Source of the DNA: CAYUNT01 sp964446285
GTDB taxonomy: Bacteria > Sumerlaeota > Sumerlaeia > SLMS01 > CAYUNT01
NCBI GenBank assembly: GCA_964446285.1
Contig: CAYUNT010000109.1
Span: 1 to 15,310 of the forward strand
Reading direction: 5' to 3'
Length of the DNA: 15,310 bases
The notes under the pieces were generated by a model. It worked only from the letters and a program-made list of their open reading frames with translations, was not told the origin of the DNA and did no database searches. Every line of letters begins with the position of its first letter. Positions within the stretch are counted from its first letter, which is position 1. Of this stretch, positions 7,714-15,310 are shown in pieces. The translations under genes were made by a program, and so were the position numbers.

Positions 7714-7935
7714 ATGGACCCTGTTACTGCGTTCAAACTGGCCATGCCAATTGGACTGGGCATGGCGGCGATCGGATCAGGAATCGGATTGGGAATGGCC
7801 GTCGGCAAGGCGATGGAATCGATCGGGCGCCAGCCAAGCGCCGCCGGAAAAATCCAGCTGGCCATGATTATCGGAAGCGCCTTCATCGAAGCCCTTACGA
7901 TTTATGCGTTCGTCACGGTCTTCATTCTGAAGTAA
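7714..7935 (+). CDS. atpE: ATP synthase subunit c
   Basis: The 73-residue proteolipid has two glycine/alanine-rich helices (about 8-34 and 48-72) joined by the polar loop RQP (39-41) that contacts gamma and epsilon. The ion-binding carboxylate is E59 in SAFIEALTIY. The residue after it is Ala, not Ser/Thr, and the first helix has Leu (L26, in GIGLG) where sodium-type c subunits have Gln. It therefore reads as a proton-type c subunit. Copies of it form the rotating ring. It is separated from atpB by 140 nt and from atpF by 77 nt, the widest spacing around any Fo gene here, with a stem-loop in each gap. Confidence 0.96.
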   Translation: MDPVTAFKLAMPIGLGMAAIGSGIGLGMAVGKAMESIGRQPSAAGKIQLAMIIGSAFIEALTIYAFVTVFILK

Positions 7936-7936
7936 C

Positions 7937-7961
7937 GCCCGCCGGAGCTCGGCGCGCGGGC
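7937..7961 (+). promoter_or_regulatory. Intercistronic stem-loop between atpE and atpF
   Basis: GCCCGC (7937-7942) pairs with GCGGGC (7956-7961), starting two bases after the atpE stop codon. The interior has a competing hairpin GCCG/CGGC around GAGCT. TGTTTCATT follows, a weak U tract. It could be a leaky terminator or a 3' end stabiliser for an atpE mRNA segment. Confidence 0.55.
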
Positions 7962-8012
7962 TGTTTCATTCGCGGCGCCCGCGCGAGAATCTCCTGATCG
8001 GAGGACCGTAAC

Positions 8013-8501
8013 GTGAACGAACTGATCGCACAAGTTCTAACGCATATCCTTGCGTTTCTTCTCCTTTTCGCGCTGGTGCGCCGGTTTGTCTGGGGGCCTG
8101 TATTGCGCCTGATTGACGAGCGCCAGGCGGCGATTCGCAAGGACCTGGACGCGGCGGAATCGAGCCGCCGCCAAAGCGAGGCGCTTCGCGCCCAATACGA
8201 GGAGAAACTGGCGCACATCGAGGAAGAATCGCGAGTGCGCATCAATGCGGCCATTGAGGAGGGGCGGGGCATCGCTCAGGAAATCACAGCCCGCGCGCGC
8301 GCCGACGCCCAGTCCATCACGGAAAAGGCCCAGCGCAACATCGAGATGGAAATCGCCAAGGCCCGCATGGACCTCAAAAACCGCCTGATCCAGATAACGC
8401 TTCAGGCCACGGAACGGCTGCTGCGCGAACGCCTTGACGATGCGCATCAACGCGAGCTCGTTTCTCGATTTGTGGATGAACTGGAGGCTCGCAAGGCATG
8501 A
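8013..8501 (+). CDS. atpF: ATP synthase subunit b
   Basis: The 162-residue product has one N-terminal membrane helix (about 8-27, LTHILAFLLLFALVRRFVWG). The conserved start of the stalk follows (PVLRLIDERQAAI), then a long charged alpha-helix rich in Glu, Arg, Ala and Gln up to the C-terminus, as in the b-type dimeric peripheral stalk. Only one b gene is present, so a homodimer is expected. It starts with GTG, supported by GGAGGA 7 nt upstream. The last four bases (ATGA) overlap atpH, a classic coupling junction between the b and delta subunits. Confidence 0.95.
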   Translation: MNELIAQVLTHILAFLLLFALVRRFVWGPVLRLIDERQAAIRKDLDAAESSRRQSEALRAQYEEKLAHIEEESRVRINAAIEEGRGIAQEITARARADAQSITEKAQRNIEMEIAKARMDLKNRLIQITLQATERLLRERLDDAHQRELVSRFVDELEARKA

Positions 8502-9049
8502 GTTTGGATCCGCTGGTCACCCATTCCTATGCCGAAGCGTTGCATGCCCTCGTGAAAAAACGCGGGGAATCCGCCGTTTTTGCCGTTCAGGCCGGGCGGC
8601 TTCGCGCTTTGGTGGCGGACAACCATCGCTTGCGCACTTTCCTCGAAGCCCCGCACATTCCAGAAACGGCCAAGTCCAGCCTCATCGAAGACCTTGTCCG
8701 CCCTTCATTTCATCCGATTCTCGCCGATTTCTGCCTCTATCTGATTCGGAAATATCGCATCGAGTATTTGTGCGAAATCCTCGATGCCTTCGTGCGCCTC
8801 GTCGAAGAAGAGCAGGGGATTTTGCAGGCCGCCGTGTCGAGCGCGCGAGAGTTGTCATTCACAGAAAAAGTTGTTCTGAAAAGCGCGCTCGAAAAATTCA
8901 TGAACAAGCAGTTGAAAATCGCGTATCATGTCGATCCGCATCTGCTGGGCGGCATCGTATTCCGCGCCCGCGATTTGCTGATCGACAACAGCCTGCGCGG
9001 AGCGTTGCGCCAGCTGCGTGACTGCCTCGAAACCGCGCAAGTCCACTAG
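8498..9049 (+). CDS. atpH: ATP synthase subunit delta (OSCP homologue)
   Basis: The 183-residue product has the usual two parts. The N-terminal six-helix domain (about 1-105) begins LVTHSYAEALHALVKK and contains FLEAPHIPETAKSSLI. The C-terminal domain includes VSSARELSFTEK and DPHLLGGIVFRARDLLIDNSLRGALRQL, the best-conserved delta signature. It joins the top of the alpha3beta3 head to the b-dimer stalk. The start overlaps the atpF stop and has GGAGG 10 nt upstream. A 132-nt gap with a large inverted repeat separates it from atpA, unusual inside this otherwise compact operon half. Confidence 0.94.
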   Translation: MSLDPLVTHSYAEALHALVKKRGESAVFAVQAGRLRALVADNHRLRTFLEAPHIPETAKSSLIEDLVRPSFHPILADFCLYLIRKYRIEYLCEILDAFVRLVEEEQGILQAAVSSARELSFTEKVVLKSALEKFMNKQLKIAYHVDPHLLGGIVFRARDLLIDNSLRGALRQLRDCLETAQVH

Positions 9050-9082
9050 GATTTATTAATTATGCAGGGCAACCGGCCAATT

Positions 9083-9146
9083 CTCTCGCAAAAGCGCAAA
9101 GCCGCCAGGAGCCTCCGGGCTTCTTTGCGTCTTTGCGCTTTTGCCT
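9083..9146. repeat. Perfect 14-bp inverted repeat built on CTTTGCG units, between atpH and atpA
   Basis: GCAAAAGCGCAAAG (9088-9101) is the exact reverse complement of CTTTGCGCTTTTGC (9131-9144); the spacer is 29 nt. A further CTTTGCG lies at 9123-9129, in tandem with the right arm, and AAGCC/GGCTT (9099-9103 with 9118-9122) gives an alternative inner pairing. Intergenic elements containing runs such as CTTTGCGTCTTTGCG are scattered in many bacterial genomes, so this is probably a copy of a dispersed repeat that also folds in the mRNA. Confidence 0.75.
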
Positions 9147-9181
9147 GAAATTGTGCGTGATTTGCCCGCGAGGGATTTCCC

Positions 9182-10930
9182 ATGAACATACGTCCGGAAG
9201 AAGTTTCCTCGATCATCGAGAAGGAACTTGCCAATTTCAACACGACGCTCGAACTCGAGGATGTCGGCACGATTCTAAAGGTGGGCGACTCCATCGCCAC
9301 TGTCTATGGCCTCGAAAAGGTCATGATGAACGAACTGCTCGAATTTCCGGGCGGCGTGATGGGAATGGTGCTCAACCTGGAGGAGAACAGCGTGGGCGCC
9401 GCGCTGTTCGGGTCGGATAAGAGCATCAAGGAAGGCGACGTAGTGCGCCGGACCAACCGAATTGCTTCGGTTCCGGTTGGCGAGGCGTTGCTCGGACGCG
9501 TCGTGAACTCCCTCGGGCAGCCAATGGACGGCAAAGGCCCCATCGCTTCGCGCGAGTTTCGCAACCTCGAATCCGTGGCCCCAAACGTCGTCAGCCGCCA
9601 GCCGGTCAAGGAGCCGCTCATGACCGGACTCAAGGCGATTGACTCGATGGTTCCGATCGGGCGCGGACAGCGCGAACTCATCATCGGCGACCGCCAAACG
9701 GGCAAAACAGCCATCGCCATCGACACGATCATCAATCAAAAAGGCAAGGACGTATATTGCATTTACGTGGCGATCGGCCAGAAGACCTCGACGGTGGCCG
9801 GGGTGGTGCGGGCGCTGGAACGCCACGGCGCGATGGAATATACGACGGTCATCACGGCGCCCGCGGATGAAGCGGCCTCGCTCCAGTTTATCGCGCCTTA
9901 CGCCGGATGCGCCATGGGCGAGTTCTTCCGCGATTCGGGGCGTCACGCGCTTTGCATTTACGACGACCTCTCGAAACAGGCGGCCGCTTACCGCCAGCTT
10001 TCGCTCTTGCTGCGCCGTCCGCCGGGCCGCGAGGCGTATCCGGGCGACGTGTTTTTTCTCCACTCGCGATTGCTCGAACGCGCGGCCAAGCTGATCGAAC
10101 GCTATGTAATCGTCCCCAAGGGCGCTTCGGTTAATAAGGAAAATGCAGTCGAGCACAAAGAATACGAAGGGGGACCGGGACTTCGCGCCGCGCAGGAAGC
10201 GTTGAAGAAAATGCCAAATCCCGACGGATTCCATCTGGCCAAATTGCCCGATTCCGGCGGGTCGCTGACGGCGCTGCCCATCATCGAGACGCAGGCAGGC
10301 GACGTGTCGGCCTATATTCCAACCAACGTGATTTCCATTACGGACGGGCAGATTTATCTGGAAGGCGATCTGTTTTATTCGGGCGTGCGGCCGGCCATCA
10401 ACGTCGGCTTGTCCGTGTCGCGCGTGGGCGGCAACGCGCAAACAAAAGTAATGAAAAAGGTCGGCGGCAAGTTGCGCCTCGACCTCGCGCAATACCGCGA
10501 ACTGGCAGCCTTCGCGCAGTTTGGCTCGGACCTCGACAAGGCCACGCAGCAGCAGATCACGCGTGGATCGCGTCTCGTTGAAGTCCTCAAACAAAAACAA
10601 TACGCGCCACTAAGCCTCTGGCAGCAAATCGTCATCATTTTTGCCGCCACGCAAGGCTATCTCGACCAGATGCCTCTCGAACGCATCCACGACTTCGAGG
10701 AAGGATTCCGCGAATATCTGCAAAACCATTATCCCAATGTTCCCTATGAAATCGAAGAGCGGCGTGAGTTGAGCGAGGCAATCGAACAGCAGTTGCGCAA
10801 AGCTTGCGCGGCATGGATCGAGCAATTTACTGCCGCCGCTGGCGCCGAAATGCCCTCCTCCGCCTCATCCCCCGCTTCCTCCCCAGGCGCTTCCTCCTCT
10901 TCGTCCGCGGGAGCCTCTTCACATGCCTGA
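9182..10930 (+). CDS. atpA: ATP synthase subunit alpha, with inserted loop and Ser/Ala C-terminal tail
   Basis: At 582 residues it is about 70 longer than usual. Walker A GDRQTGKT is at 169-176, the same numbering as E. coli, and the arginine finger is R414 in SVSRVGG (E. coli R376). So a net 38 residues are added between them. The extra material lies at about 305-358, after HSRLLERAAKL and before GGSLTALPIIETQ, where most alpha subunits have a short turn. The second addition is a tail rich in Ser and Ala after about residue 550. Alpha forms the non-catalytic nucleotide sites in the F1 hexamer. Start: GAGGGA 6 nt before ATG. The stop overlaps atpG by 8 nt, and the atpG ribosome binding site lies within the tail codons. 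Confidence 0.96.
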   Translation: MNIRPEEVSSIIEKELANFNTTLELEDVGTILKVGDSIATVYGLEKVMMNELLEFPGGVMGMVLNLEENSVGAALFGSDKSIKEGDVVRRTNRIASVPVGEALLGRVVNSLGQPMDGKGPIASREFRNLESVAPNVVSRQPVKEPLMTGLKAIDSMVPIGRGQRELIIGDRQTGKTAIAIDTIINQKGKDVYCIYVAIGQKTSTVAGVVRALERHGAMEYTTVITAPADEAASLQFIAPYAGCAMGEFFRDSGRHALCIYDDLSKQAAAYRQLSLLLRRPPGREAYPGDVFFLHSRLLERAAKLIERYVIVPKGASVNKENAVEHKEYEGGPGLRAAQEALKKMPNPDGFHLAKLPDSGGSLTALPIIETQAGDVSAYIPTNVISITDGQIYLEGDLFYSGVRPAINVGLSVSRVGGNAQTKVMKKVGGKLRLDLAQYRELAAFAQFGSDLDKATQQQITRGSRLVEVLKQKQYAPLSLWQQIVIIFAATQGYLDQMPLERIHDFEEGFREYLQNHYPNVPYEIEERRELSEAIEQQLRKACAAWIEQFTAAAGAEMPSSASSPASSPGASSSSSAGASSHA

Positions 10931-11879
10931 GAATCTCAAATCGTTGCGGCGGCGCATCCGGTCGGTTCGAACGACCAAACAGGTCACGCGGGCCATGGAA
11001 ATGGTCTCGGCGGCCAAATTGCGCCGTGCGCAAAGCATTTTGCAGAGCGCGCGCCCGTATGCGGGCAAGATGCGCGAGATTCTCCACCACCTCGCCGAAA
11101 CGCCCGAGGCCTCTACTCACCCGCTTTTTTCTGAACGCCCCGAAGGCGATCCGGCGCTGATTGTCCTCTTCACCTCCGACCGCGGTTTATGCGGTTCGTT
11201 TAACGCCAATCTCATTCATTGCGCCGAAGAGTGGGTGGACAGCCATCGTGCGCGCGGCGGCGCGTCGCCGGATTTGATCTGCGTGGGACGCAAAGGGGCA
11301 GACGCCATGCGCCGGGCCGGGGCGAGCATCCTGCGCGCGATCACCGACCTATCCGGGCGCGTTGATGCCAGTGTGGCGCGTTCGCTGGCCGCGGAACTGG
11401 CCGACCTGTTTCTCCAGCGCCCCTATTCCTCCGTGCAGCTGGTTTATGCCGACTTTATTTCCAATGTGCAAAACCGTCCGGCGATCGAGCAGTTTCTCCC
11501 GGTGAGGATTTCTTCCGCGGACCCCATCGGCCCCGGACGCAAGTCCCTCGCGGAAACTTCCGCCGCCCCCCCCCGTGCCGCATCGTTCGCGGCACAACCC
11601 GTTTTTGCCGAAGCGCCGCCTTCATATTTGCTCGAGCCCACTCCTTCGGCGCTATTCAGCCAGATCGTGCCTCAGTATCTGTATTCCCGGATCTTCATCG
11701 TCATGGCCGAAGCAATGACCAGCGAGCATTCCGCGCGCATGATGGCCATGAACAACGCTACGTCCAACTGCGAGGAGTTGCTCAACTCGCTCACTTTGCG
11801 CATGAACAAAGCCCGCCAATCGGCCATCACAAAGGAAATGCTGGAAATCGTCAGCGGCGCCGAGGCGCTCAAAGGCTGA
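10923..11879 (+). CDS. atpG: ATP synthase subunit gamma
   Basis: The 318-residue product (usually about 285-295) has the N-terminal coiled-coil helix with LRRRIRSVRTTKQVTRAMEMVSAAKLRRAQ, the central SDRGLCGSFNANL motif (85-97), and the C-terminal helix with MMAMNNATSNCEELLNSL and NKARQSAITKEMLEIVSGAEAL. Gamma is the rotating central shaft. The Rossmann-like middle domain has an Ala/Pro-rich insertion at about 196-234, encoded around a run of nine C at 11566-11574. The frame is correct on both sides of the run, so the assembly is probably right there. Start: GGGAG 9 nt before ATG, overlapping the atpA end by 8 nt. Confidence 0.95.
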   Translation: MPENLKSLRRRIRSVRTTKQVTRAMEMVSAAKLRRAQSILQSARPYAGKMREILHHLAETPEASTHPLFSERPEGDPALIVLFTSDRGLCGSFNANLIHCAEEWVDSHRARGGASPDLICVGRKGADAMRRAGASILRAITDLSGRVDASVARSLAAELADLFLQRPYSSVQLVYADFISNVQNRPAIEQFLPVRISSADPIGPGRKSLAETSAAPPRAASFAAQPVFAEAPPSYLLEPTPSALFSQIVPQYLYSRIFIVMAEAMTSEHSARMMAMNNATSNCEELLNSLTLRMNKARQSAITKEMLEIVSGAEALKG

Positions 11880-11964
11880 TGCGGCCTGCTTTTTCACCCT
11901 TCGCGTTCCGCCCCCGCGCAAGGCCGGAATCGCGCCACTCTCCATGTAACGGGAGCCAATCTCC

Positions 11965-13398
<1,434 letters not shown>

Positions 13399-13450
13399 GC
13401 CGATTGCGCGCGCCGCTTCCGCCGCCCATATACTTACCGGATGGTCAAAC

Positions 13451-13768
13451 GTGGCTTCCTTCCATCTTCAAATCATCACACCGGAAAAAATCCTATTCAA
13501 TGGCGATGTGGATAGCCTGGTTGCCCCTGGTTTGGACGGATATTTCGGCGTGCTGGCGCATCACGCACCGCTCATTGCCGCGCTGGGCGAGGGCCATGTG
13601 GAAATCCGCATCGGACGCCGCCCCCCCGAATTGTGGCAAATCAAGGGCGGTTTTTTTGAAATGCTGAACAACCGCGCCGTATTGCTGGCCGACGCCATCC
13701 AGCGCGAAACCACGGGCGACAGCGGCGGCGACGAAGCCGCCTCTCCCGATGCTCCTTCTCTGGCCTGA
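13451..13768 (+). CDS. atpC: ATP synthase subunit epsilon, short form
   Basis: The 105-residue product begins at GTG (weak GGATGG 6 nt upstream) and shows the N-terminal beta-sandwich: FHLQIITPEKILFNGDV, APGLDGYFGVLAHHAPLIAAL and GGFFEMLNNRAVLLADAI. After residue 85 there is only a polar, acidic tail of about 20 residues (GDSGGDEAASPDAPS). The C-terminal helical hairpin, which in E. coli and Bacillus can extend and inhibit hydrolysis, is missing. A frameshift is unlikely to explain this because the transcription terminator stem starts 15 nt after the stop. Epsilon attaches gamma to the c-ring. Last gene of the operon. Confidence 0.92.
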   Translation: MASFHLQIITPEKILFNGDVDSLVAPGLDGYFGVLAHHAPLIAALGEGHVEIRIGRRPPELWQIKGGFFEMLNNRAVLLADAIQRETTGDSGGDEAASPDAPSLA

Positions 13769-13783
13769 ATAAGATAAAAAAAT

Positions 13784-13829
13784 GAATCCCGGACCTGCCT
13801 TGTATTTCCATGCAACAGGTCCGGGATTC
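13784..13829. terminator. Bidirectional terminator between atpC and the alkaline phosphatase gene
   Basis: GAATCCCGGACCTG (13784-13797) pairs perfectly over 14 bp with CAGGTCCGGGATTC (13816-13829); the loop is 18 nt. On the plus strand a T-rich stretch (TTGTATTTGATTTGTGTTTT) follows. On the minus strand the stem is followed by CATTTTTTTATC, with seven T in a row. It can therefore stop both the atp operon and the convergent phosphatase transcript. Confidence 0.85.
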
Positions 13830-13912
13830 TTGTATTTGATTTGTGTTTTCGCAGATTTCACATGCCGCGGCTGAAACCGCAGGAAAAGCGCCTTTGCGAC
13901 TTGCCGCGCGAA

Positions 13913-15130
13913 TTACTTGCCCGGACGAATGGGCGCAGGCGAGGCAGCCCGCAGAGCCTGTGCAATACGCGCGGGAATTTGCGTGTTATCCATTTTGCCC
14001 GCGAATTTCTCCGCGCAGGGACCAGCGGCCCAAACGCCTACTGGCGCCGCGGTGTGGCCTTTGCTAACCCAGCCAAAACCGGGTTTTGCGTCGGGCGAGT
14101 ATCCACCCTCTTCCGAACCTGTCAGCGCCAGTCCGCCTGTTTCGTGATCCGCCGTGACAACAATCAGGGTGTTTTCCAGAAGCCCTTGCGATTTCAGATA
14201 ATCCATTGCCTGAACAATCGCGCGCTCAAATTCCCTCACTTCGCCAAGTGTGTTTGTGGAATTATTGTCATGGCAGGCCCAATCGATTGCACCGCCTTCG
14301 ACCATAAGGAAAAAGCCGTCTGGGTCGCGCTTAAGCACGGAAAGCATCCGCACGGTCAAGTCCGCCAGTGTGGGTTCCGAACAATCCGGTTTGCGAGTGG
14401 CTGCCATATCGAGCTGCTTGTTGTTGTTTGTGTCGAAGTATCCCAAGATGCGCCCGTTCCCTGCGTTTTCCGGCGTGAAATCCTTCAGATTCGCGCATGT
14501 GAATAATTTAATGCCCTGCTCGGCACACGCCTTTTCGATTCCCGCCGCATCCCATCGCTTGCCAAAAAATCCGCCTCCGAGCAATACATCCACTGGCGAT
14601 GTTTTGAAAAACTGATCGAGAATATCATCATATTGTCCACGGCTTTTCACCTTCGCGTAGAATCCGGCGGGCGTGGCGTGGTTGATGCCAACCGACGACA
14701 TGACGCCCACTGCGCGCCCTGAGTCGTGCGCAATCTCCGAGAGATTGCGCAGCGGCGCGCCTTCCGGAGTCACACCGATCATTCCATTGTTGGTTTTTTG
14801 CCCGCACGCGAGCGCCGTCACGGCCGCTCCAGAATCCGTTACCTGGCTGTTGGCGGAAAATGTGGTGCAATATCCGAAAACAGGAAACTTTTCAAATTCG
14901 AGCGCCGGCGGATTTCCAGCAGCGTCGCGATGCAGCCCGTGCTGGGCCAGGGCATCCGCATGAACCTGGTTAATTCCCATCCCGTCGCCGATGAAAAGAA
15001 TCGCATTTCGCGCGCCAGCTCCTAGCTGAGCGGAATCCGCGGCGACCGCAGAAGAATTCAGCGAAAAAATGGCCAGGCCCAATAGAACAGCCATCCCAAA
15101 AACCTGTGAAACGAAACCATGTCGGTTCAT
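13913..15130 (-). CDS. Alkaline phosphatase, PhoA family, exported
   Basis: The 405-residue product has a Sec signal peptide (residues 1-30, ending AVA before Asp). The alkaline phosphatase active site is complete: metal ligand D49 in IGDGMG, nucleophile S100 in TDSGAA, R164 in SRGQY, E278 in VEGG, D283 and H287 in IDWACH, D328-H329 in TADHETGG, and H359 in KGHTAAP. H151 and W284 stand where E. coli PhoA has D153 and K328, a combination known from other bacterial enzymes. It should release phosphate from organic monoesters outside the cytoplasm, probably with Zn and Mg. The ATG at 15130 is chosen over one 17 codons upstream because it has AGGAG 7 nt before it and a clean signal peptide. Convergent with the atp operon. 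Confidence 0.94.
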   Translation of the reverse strand: MNRHGFVSQVFGMAVLLGLAIFSLNSSAVAADSAQLGAGARNAILFIGDGMGINQVHADALAQHGLHRDAAGNPPALEFEKFPVFGYCTTFSANSQVTDSGAAVTALACGQKTNNGMIGVTPEGAPLRNLSEIAHDSGRAVGVMSSVGINHATPAGFYAKVKSRGQYDDILDQFFKTSPVDVLLGGGFFGKRWDAAGIEKACAEQGIKLFTCANLKDFTPENAGNGRILGYFDTNNNKQLDMAATRKPDCSEPTLADLTVRMLSVLKRDPDGFFLMVEGGAIDWACHDNNSTNTLGEVREFERAIVQAMDYLKSQGLLENTLIVVTADHETGGLALTGSEEGGYSPDAKPGFGWVSKGHTAAPVGVWAAGPCAEKFAGKMDNTQIPARIAQALRAASPAPIRPGK

Positions 15131-15254
15131 GGATATTCTCCTGAGATAAATGCAACTTCCCCCAAATCGCCAGGAGGCCAAAGCGCCGCCTCACCCGGCA
15201 TTCGCCAGTCGAACATCCCATCACATAGCCATTTTCTGGTCAAGCGCGGCGCGT

Positions 15255-15284
15255 ATTATACCAATTTCCCGTAATTCTGTTTCC
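15255..15284 (-). promoter_or_regulatory. Extended -10 promoter for the alkaline phosphatase gene
   Basis: On the minus strand TGGTATAAT gives a perfect TATAAT (15255-15260) with the TGn extension. The -35 position, 17 nt upstream, is only GAAACA, which an extended -10 tolerates. The leader to the ATG at 15130 would be about 115 nt. No clear Pho-box repeats were recognised. Confidence 0.5.
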
Positions 15285-15288
15285 TGAA

Positions 15289-15307
15289 TTTGCTCTGAAG
15301 GAGCAAA
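15289..15307. repeat. Short inverted repeat upstream of the phosphatase promoter
   Basis: TTTGCTC (15289-15295) and GAGCAAA (15301-15307) form a perfect 7-bp palindrome with a 5-nt spacer, just upstream of the -35 region. It could be an operator or the end of an upstream transcript. There is no T-run on either side to favour a terminator. Confidence 0.4.
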
Positions 15308-15310
15308 AGA

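Noticed and set aside
7714..7935. Sodium-driven ATP synthase
   Set aside because: The c subunit lacks the Gln in helix 1 and the Ser/Thr after the carboxylate Glu that mark sodium-binding rings.
9275..10600. 441-codon open frame on the minus strand opposite atpA
   Set aside because: It is antisense to a well-conserved gene, arises from GC-rich codon use, and its translation has Arg/His-rich composition with no domain.
13841..14506. 221-codon plus-strand frame after atpC
   Set aside because: It lies antisense to the alkaline phosphatase, starts beyond the operon terminator, and has no domain.
15131..15181. Upstream ATG of the alkaline phosphatase at 15181
   Set aside because: It adds 17 residues before a normal signal peptide and would bury the AGGAG site that serves the start at 15130.

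Overview
The window is a GC-rich stretch of a Gram-negative-type bacterial chromosome. It carries exported proteins with Sec signal peptides and a periplasm-type alkaline phosphatase. There is no phage, transposon, CRISPR or RNA gene that I can see. The centre is a complete F1Fo ATP synthase operon. I cannot assign a phylum: a giant ELWxxDGT-repeat protein, a signal-peptide-bearing subunit a, an alpha subunit with an extra loop and a short epsilon subunit are features I associate with poorly cultured lineages (PVC, Sumerlaeota or Hydrogenedentota-like), but this is only a guess.

Layout. (1) 1-4068, minus strand: a secreted protein of at least 1356 residues, cut by the left edge, with a signal peptide, a WD40-like part, about 16 ELWxxDGT repeats and a Pro/Thr/Ser-rich linker. 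(2) 4069-4436: divergent intergenic region with a terminator-like hairpin in the rsgA leader. (3) 4437-5519, plus: rsgA, a ribosome-assembly GTPase. (4) 5520-5712: gap with two adjacent perfect hairpins. (5) 5713-13768, plus: the ATP synthase operon in the order atpZ, atpI-atpB (fused in one frame), atpE, atpF, atpH, atpA, atpG, atpD, atpC. (6) 13784-13829: a 14-bp-stem terminator shared by two convergent transcripts. (7) 13913-15130, minus: a PhoA-family alkaline phosphatase with its own leader and a likely extended -10 promoter near 15255.

The ATP synthase genes encode every F1 subunit (alpha, beta, gamma, delta, epsilon), all Fo subunits (a, b, c) and the assembly/ion-transport accessory proteins AtpZ and AtpI. 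Catalytic residues are intact and the c subunit has the proton-type, not the sodium-type, signature. Most junctions are short or overlapping, with recognisable Shine-Dalgarno sequences. Three genes start with TTG or GTG.

Most unusual points: (a) AtpI and AtpB form one 545-residue polypeptide in which AtpB's own signal-peptide-like segment, with an AxA motif, is retained in the middle, so the product may be cut by signal peptidase or work as a fused membrane protein; (b) the alpha subunit carries a net insertion of about 38 residues between Walker A and the arginine finger plus a Ser/Ala tail; (c) epsilon has no room for its inhibitory C-terminal helices; (d) atpE is flanked by a stem-loop on each side; (e) a perfect 14-bp inverted repeat built on CTTTGCG units lies between atpH and atpA.
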